DNA of 64,000 nucleotides from Shinella daejeonensis (GTDB lineage: Bacteria; Pseudomonadota; Alphaproteobacteria; Rhizobiales; Rhizobiaceae), in NCBI RefSeq assembly GCF_024281235.1, contig NZ_JAHWXY010000008.1, forward strand, positions 1 through 64,000, written 5' to 3'. This document shows, one piece after another, positions 44,490-56,000 of this stretch (position 1 is the first letter of the stretch; every line of letters begins with the position of its first letter). The notes beneath the pieces are model-generated. The model saw only the letters and a list, made by a program, of their open reading frames with translations, was not told the origin of the DNA and made no database searches. Made by a program: the position numbers and the translations under genes.

Positions 44490-47441
44490 TCAATGCGCCT
44501 CGTCCCAATTGTGCGCGGCGCGGGCGTCGACCTTCAGCGGCACCTTCATGGAAAGCGCCGGCATCGAGGCGTTCTCCATCACCTCGACGACGACCGGCAC
44601 GGTTTGATCCACCTCGCCGTCCTCGACCTCGAAGATCAGTTCGTCGTGCACCTGCAACAGCATGCGTGCGCCAAGCCCGGCCTGTTGCAGCGCCGGTTCC
44701 ATCCGGATCATCGCGCGGCGGATGATGTCGGCGGCCGATCCCTGGATCGGGGCGTTGATCGCCGCGCGCTCGTTGAAGGCGCGCATGGACGGATTCGAGG
44801 AGGCGATATCCGGATAATGGGCCCGGCGGCCGAAGATCGTCTCGACATAGCCGTGTTCGCGGGCGAAGGCCTTGGTCTTGTCCATATAGTCCCGGATGCC
44901 GGGGAAGCGCTCGAAATATTTCTTGATGTATTCGGCGGCTTCCGAGCGCTCGATGGAGAGCTGGTTGGCGAGGCCGAAGGCGGAGATGCCGTAGATGATG
45001 CCGAAGTTGATCGCCTTGGCGCGCCGGCGGATTTCCGCGGGCATGCCTTCGACCGGCACGCCGAACATTTCCGAGGCCGTCATGGCGTGAATGTCGATAC
45101 CGTCGGCAAACGCCTGGCGCAGCTGGGGGATCTCGGCGACATGGGCGAGCACGCGAAGCTCGATCTGGCTGTAGTCGGCCGAGATCAGCTTGTGGCCGGG
45201 CGCGGCGATGAAGGCGGTTCGGATCTTGCGGCCCTCGGCCGTGCGCACGGGAATGTTCTGGAGGTTGGGATCGGAGGAGGAAAGCCGTCCGGTCGTCGTC
45301 GCCGCCAGCGCATAGGACGTGTGCACCCGTTTCGTGTCGGGATGGACGAAGCCCGGCAGCGCGTCGGTATAGGTGGATTTCAGCTTGGTGAGCTGCCGCC
45401 AGTCGACGATCCGGCGTGGCAGCGGAATGCCCTGCGCGGCAAGGTCCTCCAGCACCTGCGCCGAGGTCGACCACTGGCCGGTCCGCGTCTTCGAAGCGCC
45501 GGGCAACCCCATTTTTCCAAACAGGATGTCGCCGAGCTGCTTTGGCGAGCCGATATTGAAGCGCTCGCCGGCAAGCTCGTAGATCTCTTCCTCAAGGGCT
45601 GCGGCGCGCTGCGCCAGCTCGCCGGAAAGGCGCGAGAGCACCTGCCGGTCGATGGTGATGCCACGCTCCTCCATGCGGGCGAGGACGGGAGCCAGCGGGC
45701 GCTCCAGCCGCTCGTAGACGGCCGTCAGGCGTTCGCCGGCAAGGCGCGGCTTCAGCACGTGCCAGAGCCTCAGCGTCACGTCGGCGTCCTCGGCCGCATA
45801 GGTGGTCGCCCGTTCCAGATCGACCATGTCGAAGGTCTGCGCGTTCCTGCCGGAGCCGGCCACTTCCTTGTAGGGGATCGGCTTGTGCCCCAGCCAGCGC
45901 TCCGAAAGCGCGTCCATGCCGTGCGTGGTCGTGCCCGCGTCGAGTGCATAGGAGAGGAGCATCGTGTCGTCGAAGCTCTCAAGCTCGATACCGTGGCGGC
46001 GCATCACGAGATAGTCGTATTTGAGATTCTGGGCGACCTTGAGGACCGAGGGATCCTCAAGCAGCCCCTTCAGCCGATCGAGCGCCGCGCGCATCGGGAT
46101 CTGTCCTTCGACCAGCCCGCCGCCGAGCAGGTCGCCGTGCCCGGTCTTGTGACCGAGCGGCACATAGGCCGCGCGGATCGTCGCGCCGGAAGGATCAAGG
46201 CTGTTGTCGGCGATCGCCAGCGACAGGCCGCACAGTTCCGCCTGCATGGGGTCGATCGATGTCGTCTCCGTGTCGAAGCCGACGATGCCGGCCTCGTGCG
46301 CGTCGGCGATCCATCGGTCGAGCGTTTCCAGATCGCGGATCGTCACATAGGCCGACCGATCGATCGGAAGCGCTGCGAAGCGCGCGGCCCGCGCCTTCGC
46401 CAGCGCGCCGGGCGTGGCCTCGTCCGGCAGGTCCGTGTCCGGCGCGACTGCGGGCGTCTTTCCGCCGGCGTCTTTCCTGTCGAGATCCGGCCCGCGCGCC
46501 TGCGCGCCCCATTCGACCGGGACGTCGGCCGGATCGATGGCGCTGGCATCGCAGTCGCAGGCCTCCGCCACCCGCCGGGTCAGCGTGTTGAACTCCATGG
46601 TTTTCAGGAAGGCAATCAGCTTTGCGCCGTCCTGCGGATGCAGGATCAGCGCGTCGAGCGGCACGTCGAGGGGTGTCTCCGTCTCCAGCGTCACAAGCCG
46701 TCGCGACAATAAAACCAGTTCGCGGTTTGCGATGATGTTTTCGCGCCGCTTGACCTGCTTGATCTCTTCGGCGCGGGCCAGCAGCGTGTCGAGATCGCCA
46801 TATTCGGCGAGAAGCTGGGCGGCCGTCTTGGGGCCGATGCCGGGAACGCCGGGAATATTGTCGGTCGAATCACCGGTCAGCGCCTGTAGATCGATCATCT
46901 TTTCAGGCGGCACGCCCCATTTCTCGATCACCTCGGGAACGGAGATCTGCTTGTCCTTCATGCCGTCGTACATCGACACCTTGTCGGTGACGAGCTGCAT
47001 CAGATCCTTGTCGGAGGAGATGATGGTGACATCCGCGCCTGCCGCCTCGGCAAGCCGCGAATAGGTGGCGATCAGGTCGTCGGCCTCATAACCCTCCTTC
47101 TCGATGCAGGGCAGGTTGAACGCCCGCGTAGCGTGGCGGATGAGGCCGAACTGCGGAATCAGGTCTTCCGGCGGCGCGGTGCGGTTCGCCTTGTACTGGT
47201 CGTAGAGATCGTTGCGGAAGGTCTTCGAGGAATAGTCGAAGATGACGGCGAAATGGGTCGGCGCCACCCCGAGATCGGTGTTGCGGGCATCCTTCAGGAG
47301 CTTCCACAGCATATTGCAGAAACCCGACACGGCATTGACGGGCAGTCCGTCCGATTTGCGGTTGAGCGGGGGAATGGCGTGGAAGGCGCGGAAGATGAAG
47401 CCCGAGCCGTCGACGAGGAAGAGATGATCACCGTTTTTCAT
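44490..47441 (-). CDS. polA: DNA polymerase I
   Basis: 983 aa, typical for alphaproteobacteria. 5'-3' exonuclease domain (about 1-290, FLVDGSGFIFRAFHAIPPL), 3'-5' exonuclease domain with intact acidic residues (GFDTETTSIDPMQAELCGLSLA) and polymerase domain with motif A DYSQIELRVLAHVAEIP, motif B region RRRAKAINFGIIYGIS and motif C LLQVHDELIFEVEDGE. Functions in Okazaki-fragment processing and repair. Divergent from marR across a 414-bp gap holding a small-RNA candidate. Confidence 0.98.
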   Translation of the reverse strand: MKNGDHLFLVDGSGFIFRAFHAIPPLNRKSDGLPVNAVSGFCNMLWKLLKDARNTDLGVAPTHFAVIFDYSSKTFRNDLYDQYKANRTAPPEDLIPQFGLIRHATRAFNLPCIEKEGYEADDLIATYSRLAEAAGADVTIISSDKDLMQLVTDKVSMYDGMKDKQISVPEVIEKWGVPPEKMIDLQALTGDSTDNIPGVPGIGPKTAAQLLAEYGDLDTLLARAEEIKQVKRRENIIANRELVLLSRRLVTLETETPLDVPLDALILHPQDGAKLIAFLKTMEFNTLTRRVAEACDCDASAIDPADVPVEWGAQARGPDLDRKDAGGKTPAVAPDTDLPDEATPGALAKARAARFAALPIDRSAYVTIRDLETLDRWIADAHEAGIVGFDTETTSIDPMQAELCGLSLAIADNSLDPSGATIRAAYVPLGHKTGHGDLLGGGLVEGQIPMRAALDRLKGLLEDPSVLKVAQNLKYDYLVMRRHGIELESFDDTMLLSYALDAGTTTHGMDALSERWLGHKPIPYKEVAGSGRNAQTFDMVDLERATTYAAEDADVTLRLWHVLKPRLAGERLTAVYERLERPLAPVLARMEERGITIDRQVLSRLSGELAQRAAALEEEIYELAGERFNIGSPKQLGDILFGKMGLPGASKTRTGQWSTSAQVLEDLAAQGIPLPRRIVDWRQLTKLKSTYTDALPGFVHPDTKRVHTSYALAATTTGRLSSSDPNLQNIPVRTAEGRKIRTAFIAAPGHKLISADYSQIELRVLAHVAEIPQLRQAFADGIDIHAMTASEMFGVPVEGMPAEIRRRAKAINFGIIYGISAFGLANQLSIERSEAAEYIKKYFERFPGIRDYMDKTKAFAREHGYVETIFGRRAHYPDIASSNPSMRAFNERAAINAPIQGSAADIIRRAMIRMEPALQQAGLGARMLLQVHDELIFEVEDGEVDQTVPVVVEVMENASMPALSMKVPLKVDARAAHNWDEAH

Positions 47442-47555
47442 GCGGAAATGGATAGCGCGGGCGGCTGGCGGCGTCCATCTTTCATTCGTATTTCGGCTCG
47501 CCGAAGGGTCACGCCAACGTTACCGATTTGTAATTTTCACGCGGACCGGAATCCC

Positions 47556-47584
47556 TTGAAAAGCCACATTCCCGGCCACAAATA
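47556..47584 (+). promoter_or_regulatory. Candidate sigma70-type promoter of the small RNA
   Basis: -35 ttgaaa at 47556-47561, 17 bp, -10 caaata at 47579-47584; transcription would start near 47591. The form matches the alphaproteobacterial CTTGAC-N17-CTATAT pattern only partly. Confidence 0.4.
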
Positions 47585-47590
47585 ACAACC

Positions 47591-47740
47591 ATCGGCAGAT
47601 TAAAAGCCGTTGTCTGGCATTCCGGCCCGTCCCCCGCCGCGCCAGACGAGGACAAAGGCCTTATCCCCCCTCTCCGGGCCTTTGTCCATTATTCGAAGAC
47701 GCCGCCGCGACGCGCCTCCCGTCGCCGGCGGCGTCTTCAA
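47591..47740 (+). ncRNA. Candidate trans-acting small RNA, alpha-r7 (Smr7C) type
   Basis: About 150 nt with three hairpins in series: gtctggc/gccagac (47612-47618, 47641-47647); ggacaaaggcc/ggcctttgtcc (47650-47660, 47677-47687, loop with CCCCCCTCTCC); and an 18-bp stem gaagacgccgccg/cggcggcgtcttc plus inner cgacg/cgtcg (47695-47738, loop cgcctcc). Loops are C-rich and able to pair with Shine-Dalgarno sequences. As I recall, the Sinorhizobium alpha-r7 RNA Smr7C is about 150 nt, has three stem-loops and lies beside polA. The terminal T tract is poor, and the opposite strand could form the same stems. Confidence 0.5.
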
Positions 47741-47855
47741 TTGCGCGGGTCGCTGGCTGTCATTCTTCCCGTCCGTCCGCTCGCATCCCTCGCGTTCCGG
47801 CCCCCGAAGCGCCTGCGTTCTTGTCTTCCCCCGGAAACAGGCATAGCCTTGCCCC

Positions 47856-48296
47856 ATGGATTTTGACCGGAGGGAGTCGGCAGCCTATCTCGCCAGCCTG
47901 TTGGCGAAGGAGGCTTCTCGCGCCTTGCAGGAGCATGCCGGGGACGCCGGTCTTGCGCCCGGCCAGTTTCCCGTCCTGCTCGAACTGTGGAACGGCGACG
48001 GGGTGACCCAGCGCGAGCTTGTCGACCGCCTCGATATCGAACAGGCGACGATGGCCAGCACGCTGGCCCGCATGGAGCGGGACGGGCTGGTGTCGCGCCG
48101 CCGGCATCCGACGGACAGGCGGGCGCAACTGATCTTCCTCACGGCGCGCGGCCGCAATCTGCGGGAAACGGCCGTGACGGCGGCTCAGGCGACGGAAGAC
48201 GCCCTGTTCCAGGGCTTTCGCCAGTTCGAGCGCGCCCTTCTCCTCGAATATATGCGCATGACGCTCGCCAATCTCGGCCGCCGCCGCAGATCGTGA
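47856..48296 (+). CDS. MarR-family transcriptional regulator
   Basis: 146 aa. Winged HTH with LWNGDGVTQRELVDRLDIEQATMASTLARMERDGLVSRRRHPTDRRAQLIFLTARGR, the complete MarR core including the wing Asp-Arg. Dimerisation helices at both ends. No typical target such as an efflux pump is adjacent; the nearest downstream gene is an M20 peptidase on the same strand 77 bp away. Target unknown. Confidence 0.9.
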   Translation: MDFDRRESAAYLASLLAKEASRALQEHAGDAGLAPGQFPVLLELWNGDGVTQRELVDRLDIEQATMASTLARMERDGLVSRRRHPTDRRAQLIFLTARGRNLRETAVTAAQATEDALFQGFRQFERALLLEYMRMTLANLGRRRRS

Positions 48297-48373
48297 TGCT
48301 CCATGTGCGACATCGGGTTTGCCCTGCCCTGCGCGATCGGTCTAATGTTCGCTTGTCATCAAGGGATTCGATC

Positions 48374-49765
48374 ATGACCAACCTTCTGCCCGTGCTTGAT
48401 CGCGCCAGCGCGAACGTTTCGGCGAGCCTCGAGCGCCTGTTCGAACTCGTGCGCATCAGGTCCATCTCCACCGATCCGGCCTATAAGGCGGAATGCCGGC
48501 GCGCCGCGGAATGGTTGGTGACGGAACTGCGCTCGCTCGGCTTCGACGCGACGGTGCGCGACACGGCCGGCCACCCGATGGTCGTCGCCCATCATGAAGC
48601 GGGCCGGCCGGATGCGCCGCATGTGCTTTTCTACGGGCATTACGATGTCCAGCCGGTCGATCCGCTCGATCAGTGGGACCACGATCCCTTCGAGCCCGCC
48701 GTGCGCGACATGCCGGGAGGCCGCCGCATCATCACCGGCCGCGGCACCTCCGACGACAAGGGCCAGTTGATGACCTTCGTCGAGGCTTGCCGTTCCTACA
48801 AGGAAACGACGGGGTCGCTGCCCTGCCGCGTGACGATCCTGTTCGAGGGCGAGGAGGAGTCCGGTTCGCCCTCGCTGAAACCTTTCCTGGAGGCGAACGC
48901 GTCCGAACTGACGGCGGATTTCGCGCTCGTCTGCGACACCAGCATGTGGGATGCCGATACGCCGGCCATCGCCGCCGGCCTGCGCGGCCTCGTCGGCGAG
49001 GAAATCGTCGTGCGGGCGGCCGATCGCGACCTCCATTCCGGTTATTTCGGCGGTGTCGCGGCCAATCCGGTTCATATCCTGGCCGATGTGCTCGCCGGCC
49101 TGCACGATGCGGATGGCCGCGTCACGCTCGACGGCTTCTACGAGGGGGTCGAGGAGACCCCGGCCGCCATCCTTGCCGACTGGGAGGCGCTCGGCTGCAC
49201 GGCGGAGAGCTTTCTCGGCGAGATCGGCCTTTCCATTCCCGCCGGCGAGAAGGATCGCTCGGTGCCGGAACTGACCTGGGCGCGCCCGACCGCCGAAGTG
49301 AACGGCATCACCGGCGGCTATACGGGCGAAGGCTTCAAGACGGTGATCGCCGCGGAAGCATCCGCGAAGATCTCCTTCCGCCTCGTCGGCAAGCAGGACC
49401 CGGCGCGGATCCGCGACAGTTTTCGCGCCTATGTGCGCTCGCGCCTGCCGGCCGACTGCTCCGTGACCTTTCATGCCCACGGTGGCTCGCCGGCCATCCA
49501 GCTTCCCTACGATTCGCCGCTTCTCAACAAGGCGAAGGCCGCGCTCTCCGCGGAATGGCCGAAGCCCGCCCTCGTCATCGGTATGGGCGGCTCGATCCCG
49601 ATCGTCGGTGATTTCCAGAAGATGCTCGGCATGGAATCGCTGCTTGTCGGCTTCGCGCTTTCCGACGACCGGATCCACTCCCCGAACGAGAAATACGAAC
49701 TGCGCTCCTTCGAAAAGGGAATCCGGTCCTGGATCCGCATCCTGGCGGCGCTCGAAAACCGTTGA
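48374..49765 (+). CDS. M20 family metallopeptidase (dipeptidase, ArgE/DapE/CPG2 type)
   Basis: 463 aa. Zinc-site segments are VLFYGHYDVQPVDPLDQW (His and Asp), TGRGTSDDKGQLMTF (bridging Asp) and ILFEGEEESGSPSL (catalytic Glu pair), with a dimerisation lid domain in the middle (about 200-330). Probably a cytoplasmic di- or aminoacyl-peptidase. ATG 48374 (MTNLLPVLDRASANV); the upstream in-frame extension overlaps marR and is not used. Length and the EGEEE motif argue against allantoate amidohydrolase, which is shorter with different motifs. Confidence 0.9.
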   Translation: MTNLLPVLDRASANVSASLERLFELVRIRSISTDPAYKAECRRAAEWLVTELRSLGFDATVRDTAGHPMVVAHHEAGRPDAPHVLFYGHYDVQPVDPLDQWDHDPFEPAVRDMPGGRRIITGRGTSDDKGQLMTFVEACRSYKETTGSLPCRVTILFEGEEESGSPSLKPFLEANASELTADFALVCDTSMWDADTPAIAAGLRGLVGEEIVVRAADRDLHSGYFGGVAANPVHILADVLAGLHDADGRVTLDGFYEGVEETPAAILADWEALGCTAESFLGEIGLSIPAGEKDRSVPELTWARPTAEVNGITGGYTGEGFKTVIAAEASAKISFRLVGKQDPARIRDSFRAYVRSRLPADCSVTFHAHGGSPAIQLPYDSPLLNKAKAALSAEWPKPALVIGMGGSIPIVGDFQKMLGMESLLVGFALSDDRIHSPNEKYELRSFEKGIRSWIRILAALENR

Positions 49766-49891
49766 AGCAACCGGAAAGACCGAAAGGCGGAGGGCGTTCG
49801 GCGTTCGGCCGGAAAGGAAGGCGATGGCATTTTCAGGATGGATCAAGCCGCAGGCGCAGCGCCGGCGGCCTCCCGTGAAGGGAGCGACGGC

Positions 49892-50839
49892 ATGAAGCGG
49901 ATCGGAAAATTCTTCTGGCCGCTCGTCAGTACCATCGCAATCATCGTTTCGATCTATATTCTCTACAAGGACCTTCGCGGCCTGTCGCTCGACGAATTCC
50001 TGGCGAGCCTTCAGGCCATCCCCTATTCGGGGTGGTTGCTGGCGATGGGCGCGACGTTTGTCGCCTATGCGGCGCTCGCCGGCTACGACCATCTGGCGCT
50101 GGAGCATATCGGCCACCGGGTCTCGCTGTGGTTCATCACCGTCACCTCCTTCACCACCTATGCGCTTTCGCACAATATCGGCGCCTCGGTCTTCTCCGGC
50201 GCGCTCGTGCGCTACCGTGCCTATACGTCGAAGGGACTTTCGGGGTCGGAGGTGGGCCTTCTGGTCGCCTTCTGCTCCTTCACCTTCTTTCTCGGAACGG
50301 TGATGATGTTCGGGCTCGTGCTGGTTCTGGAACCCGAGATCATCGAGCGTTTCGCCGATTTCCTGCCGATCGAAGCCGCATTTTCTACCGGCTGGCTGAT
50401 CCTCGCGCTGGTCGGGCTCTATGTCGTCGGCAGCCTCGTCGGCTTCCGGCCGCTTCGCACCCGCTGGTTCAAGCTGGAATATCCGAAGCCCTCGCTGGTT
50501 TTCCGCCAACTCGCCATCGCCCCGGTCGAACTGCTCGGCGCGGCGGCGATCATCTATTTCGTGCTTCCGGCCGAAGGCAATCCCGGCTACTTCGTCGTGC
50601 TGGGCATTTTTCTCGCCTCCTTTTCCGTCGCCCTGCTTTCCCATGCCCCGGGCGGGATCGGCGTTCTGGAACTGGTGTTCATCGCCGGCCTGCCGGAGAT
50701 GGATCCGGCGGACGTGCTGGCGGCGCTTGCCGTCTTCCGGCTCTTCTACCTGATCGTTCCCTTCGTGATCGCGCTTTTCGTGATTCTCGTGTTCGAACGG
50801 GCGAACTTCCTGGCGCGCTTGAAATCGGGTGATGAATAG
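49892..50839 (+). CDS. UPF0104 / flippase-like integral membrane protein
   Basis: 315 aa, about eight membrane helices, of the UPF0104 family related to the lipid-flippase half of MprF. Characteristic segments include SHNIGASVFSGALVRYRAYTSKGLS and LLSHAPGGIGVLELVFIAGLP. Likely moves or binds a membrane lipid or precursor; function unproven. ATG 49892 has a GAAGGGAG site; an in-frame ATG at 49838 would add 18 hydrophilic residues and is less likely. Confidence 0.82.
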   Translation: MKRIGKFFWPLVSTIAIIVSIYILYKDLRGLSLDEFLASLQAIPYSGWLLAMGATFVAYAALAGYDHLALEHIGHRVSLWFITVTSFTTYALSHNIGASVFSGALVRYRAYTSKGLSGSEVGLLVAFCSFTFFLGTVMMFGLVLVLEPEIIERFADFLPIEAAFSTGWLILALVGLYVVGSLVGFRPLRTRWFKLEYPKPSLVFRQLAIAPVELLGAAAIIYFVLPAEGNPGYFVVLGIFLASFSVALLSHAPGGIGVLELVFIAGLPEMDPADVLAALAVFRLFYLIVPFVIALFVILVFERANFLARLKSGDE

Positions 50840-50939
50840 GCAGAATGCGATCATTCCGGTTCATCTGTCGTTCAGCCGAGATATTCCATTCTGTCACCCG
50901 TCTTGATTGCTTGCAGTAGGTGAAAACCAGGAGATCGAT

Positions 50940-51374
50940 ATGAAGAACATGATCAAGGGCGGTATTGCCGCGGCACTTGCCGCCGCGATGTTCGCAACGA
51001 CCTTCGTTCCGGTGCAGGCGACGGCCGTGCCGCTGCCGAAGATCGGGGTTTCGCAGTCGACGGACGTCGAGCAGGCCCAGTACCGCCGCGATCGCCGGGG
51101 CTGGCACCGCGGCCATCGCGGTTACCGTCACCATCGTCCCGGCTATCGCCGTCATTCGGACGGCTGGTGGTATCCGCTGGCCGCCTTCGGAGCGGGCGCG
51201 ATCATCGGTGGGGCCATCGCCAACGACGGCTATGCACGGCCTCCCCGCAACGCCGGCATCAATCCGCGTCACACCGACTGGTGCTATGCGCGCTACCGGT
51301 CCTACCGGGCCTACGACAATACGTTCCAGCCTTATAACGGGCCGCGCCAGCAGTGCTATTCGCCCTATTTCTGA
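50940..51374 (+). CDS. BA14K family lectin-like protein
   Basis: 144 aa. Signal peptide (MKNMIKGGIAAALAAAMFAT then TFVPVQATA), a basic His/Arg/Tyr-rich middle (YRRDRRGWHRGHRGYRHHR) and a short hydrophobic segment (AFGAGAIIGGAIA), then the BA14K core with DWCYARYRSYRAYDNTFQPYNGPRQQC. The Brucella homologue is an immunoreactive, sugar-binding surface protein. ATG 50940 follows AGGAGATCG. Stands alone between the UPF0104 and PBP genes. Confidence 0.87.
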   Translation: MKNMIKGGIAAALAAAMFATTFVPVQATAVPLPKIGVSQSTDVEQAQYRRDRRGWHRGHRGYRHHRPGYRRHSDGWWYPLAAFGAGAIIGGAIANDGYARPPRNAGINPRHTDWCYARYRSYRAYDNTFQPYNGPRQQCYSPYF

Positions 51375-51543
51375 GAACGAAGATTTTCGGGCGGCCCGGG
51401 GCCGCCCGAAAAGCATCGGGCCCATCGTGTTCGCTCCGGCCCTCCAGGCTTCTCCCGCATCTTCCTCCTGCTTAACGCCCCCTTAAATCGCCGTAATTAA
51501 GGTTCAGACGACGGCGACAACGACGAGGGCATATCCACCGCGC

Positions 51544-53763
51544 ATGGCAGGCAACCGTAAATCCGGGCGTATCGAACCTTCGTTCGAGAGCGCCGCGCCT
51601 CGCGACGATGACGATTTCCATCTCGATGCGGACGAGCGTGTCGTCGGCGGACCGGGCAAGCGCAAGGCGAAAGCCGCCGGCGGCAGGCGTGGCCGCCGCG
51701 ATCCGGCATCATCGCGTGGTCGCCGCGGTTCTGCGGGCGGTTTTCCGCGTCTTCTGCGCCGCCTCGTCTATTGGTGCCTGGTGCTCGGCCTGTGGGGCGC
51801 GATGGGCCTTGGCGGCCTTTTCCTCTATTATGGCGCGCGCATGCCGAGCGCCACGAGCTGGTCGATTCCCGATCGCCCACCGAATGTGAAGATTCTCGCG
51901 GTGGACGGCACCGCCATCGCCAATCGCGGGACGACGGGCGGCGAGGCGCTCTCGCTGGAAACCATGTCGCCCTATATTCCGCAGGCCGTCATCGCCATCG
52001 AGGACCGGCGCTTCTACTCCCATTTCGGCGTCGACCCGCTGGGCCTTGCCCGCGCCATGCTTGCCAATGTCACGTCCGGCCGGATGGTGCAGGGCGGCTC
52101 GACGCTGACGCAGCAGCTCGCCAAGAACCTGTTCCTGTCGCCCGAGCGCACCCTGGAGCGCAAGGTGCAGGAAGTGCTGCTCGCCTTCTGGCTGGAACAT
52201 AAGTATTCCAAGGACCAGATCCTCGCGATGTATCTGAACCGCGTGTTCTTCGGTTCCAATTCCTACGGCGTCGAGGCAGCGTCGCGGCGCTATTTCGGCA
52301 AGTCGGCGCGCGACGTGAACCTCGGTGAGGCGGCGACGCTCGCGGGCCTGCTGAAAGCGCCTTCGCGCTTGTCGCCGGCGCGCAATCCGGAGGCGGCGGA
52401 AGCGCGCGCGCAGGTGGTTCTTGCGGCCATGCGCGAAGAGGGTTTCGTCACCGACAGCGAGATCAAGACCGCGATGTCGCAGACGCCGGCCCGCGCGCGT
52501 AGCTATTGGTCGGGCGCCGAGCACTATGCCGCCGACATGGTGATGGCCCAGCTTTCCGGCATGATCGGCGACGTCACCGAGGATCTGGTGATCGACACCA
52601 CCCTCGATCTCGACCTGGAAAGGAAGGCCGAGGAATCGCTCGTCGCCATCCTCGATGCGGACGGTGCGAAACTCGATGTGTCGCAGGCCGCGCTCGTGTC
52701 GATCGACGGGACGGGTGCGATCCGCGCGCTGGTCGGCGGCCGCGACTATGCCGCAAGCCAGTTCGACCGCGCCTCCCGGGCCAAGCGCCAGCCGGGTTCG
52801 GCCTTCAAGCCTTTCGTCTATGCCGCCGCGCTGGAGGCCGGCCGTTCGCCGCTTTCGGTGCGTAATGACGCGCCGGTGAAGATCGGCAAATGGACGCCCG
52901 AGAACTACGACCAGAAATATCGCGGCGAGGTCACGCTTTCTTCCGCGCTCACCCATTCGCTCAACACCATCGCCGCCCAGCTCGTCATGGAGGTCGGTGC
53001 GGAGGAGGTGGTGAAGCTTTCCCGCCGGCTGGGTATCGAATCGGAGCTTCAGGCCAATGCCTCCATCGCGCTCGGCACGTCGGAGGTGACGCTGGTGGAA
53101 CTGACCGCCGCCTATGCGCCCTTCATGAACGGCGGCTACAAGGCGACGCCGCATATCATTCGCCGCGTTTCGACCGCAAGCGGCCGGGTGCTTTATGAAA
53201 ACACCTATGACAATCCGCCCCGGGTGCTGGCGCCGGAGATCGTCGCCATGATGAACGGGATGATGACCCGCGTCATCACCGAGGGAACCGGCCGGAATGC
53301 CCGTATCCCCGGCTGGCAGGCGGCCGGCAAGAGCGGCACGACGCAATCCTTTCGCGACGCCCTTTTCGTCGGCTACACCAGCAATCTGACGACCGGTGTC
53401 TGGTTCGGCAACGACGACGGCAAGTCGATGCGGAAGGTGACGGGCGGCGGCTTGCCCGCCAAGGCCTGGAGCAGCTTCATGACGGCGGCCCATGCCGGCC
53501 TTGCGCCTTCTCCGCTTTTTGGAACCGTGCCCTCCGCCCCGCCGACGCCGGATCCGCCGCGCGAGGAAGGCCGGGATCCGCTCTACGATCTCGTCTCCCG
53601 GGCGCTCGGCGTCGGTGACCGTCCGCTGGACGATGCGGTCGCCGGACAGGAGCCGGGTTCCACGGTGGCGATCGGCGACGGCCCCGTTCCGCCCGCAGAG
53701 GTGGGCGGCGGATCGTCGGGCGCGAAACGCACGACACTTCTCGATATTCTCGTCGGCGGCTAG
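51544..53763 (+). CDS. Class A penicillin-binding protein (transglycosylase/transpeptidase, PBP1A type)
   Basis: 739 aa. Cytoplasmic basic tail (1-75), one membrane anchor (about 76-100), GT51 transglycosylase domain with EDRRFYSHFGVDPLGLARA and GGSTLTQQLAKNLFLSPERTLERKVQE, then transpeptidase domain with active-site Ser in PGSAFKPFVYAA, the SLN triad in HSLNTIAAQL and the KSG motif AGKSGTTQSFRDALFVGYT. Polymerises and cross-links peptidoglycan at the periplasmic face. The ATG at 51544 has no strong ribosome site, so the exact start is less certain. Confidence 0.95.
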   Translation: MAGNRKSGRIEPSFESAAPRDDDDFHLDADERVVGGPGKRKAKAAGGRRGRRDPASSRGRRGSAGGFPRLLRRLVYWCLVLGLWGAMGLGGLFLYYGARMPSATSWSIPDRPPNVKILAVDGTAIANRGTTGGEALSLETMSPYIPQAVIAIEDRRFYSHFGVDPLGLARAMLANVTSGRMVQGGSTLTQQLAKNLFLSPERTLERKVQEVLLAFWLEHKYSKDQILAMYLNRVFFGSNSYGVEAASRRYFGKSARDVNLGEAATLAGLLKAPSRLSPARNPEAAEARAQVVLAAMREEGFVTDSEIKTAMSQTPARARSYWSGAEHYAADMVMAQLSGMIGDVTEDLVIDTTLDLDLERKAEESLVAILDADGAKLDVSQAALVSIDGTGAIRALVGGRDYAASQFDRASRAKRQPGSAFKPFVYAAALEAGRSPLSVRNDAPVKIGKWTPENYDQKYRGEVTLSSALTHSLNTIAAQLVMEVGAEEVVKLSRRLGIESELQANASIALGTSEVTLVELTAAYAPFMNGGYKATPHIIRRVSTASGRVLYENTYDNPPRVLAPEIVAMMNGMMTRVITEGTGRNARIPGWQAAGKSGTTQSFRDALFVGYTSNLTTGVWFGNDDGKSMRKVTGGGLPAKAWSSFMTAAHAGLAPSPLFGTVPSAPPTPDPPREEGRDPLYDLVSRALGVGDRPLDDAVAGQEPGSTVAIGDGPVPPAEVGGGSSGAKRTTLLDILVGG

Positions 53764-53894
53764 AGGATCCGTTTCACCGCAATGGCGCACCGGCTCCGCT
53801 TGACGGGACGGGGAGGCGCAACCACATTGCCGGAGAAGCGGAAGGGCGGTTCCGCCGGAGGGCTGATTTCAGGCGCTTTGCGCCGCCGCGCTCT

Positions 53895-53924
53895 CTTGCA
53901 GTCGTCCGGGCCGCTCCTTATATA
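53895..53924 (+). promoter_or_regulatory. Candidate heat-shock (RpoH) promoter of dnaK
   Basis: cttgca at 53895-53900 and ccttatata at 53916-53924, spaced as in alphaproteobacterial sigma-32 promoters (CTTG ... CCTTATAT-like). It lies 110 bp before dnaK; no CIRCE element is present. Confidence 0.55.
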
Positions 53925-54034
53925 CGCCGCAAGAGCGCGGTTTGAACTGCGCTTTCGCGTAAGGACCATACGACTAGGTGCTGCCAAACGAATGCCTGAA
54001 CGGGTTCCGGCAGTTCGCTTCAAGGAGAGAATGA

Positions 54035-55954
<1,920 letters not shown>

Positions 55955-55974
55955 CCTGCCGAAACTGTAGAGAG

Positions 55975-56000
55975 CCCGTCCGCGATTTATCGCGGGCGGG
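55975..56000 (+). terminator. Hairpin in the dnaK-dnaJ gap
   Basis: 11-bp stem cccgtccgcga (55975-55985) / tcgcgggcggg (55990-56000) with one G-T pair and loop ttta, followed only by tactttgg. It may be a weak terminator or mRNA-processing site that lowers dnaJ relative to dnaK. Confidence 0.45.

Larger units (their letters stand above)
47442..47855. other. 414-bp intergenic region between polA and marR with a structured RNA candidate
   Basis: No coding sequence. The middle (47556-47740) contains a promoter-like pair and three consecutive hairpins, listed separately. The remaining parts (47442-47550, polA leader; 47741-47855, marR leader) show nothing distinct. Confidence 0.6.

Noticed and set aside
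48374-49765. M20 peptidase as the missing allantoate amidohydrolase
   Set aside because: Allantoate amidohydrolases are in the same superfamily but about 410 aa with different motifs; this protein has the longer dipeptidase form with EGEEESGSPS and lies 19 kb from the purine genes.
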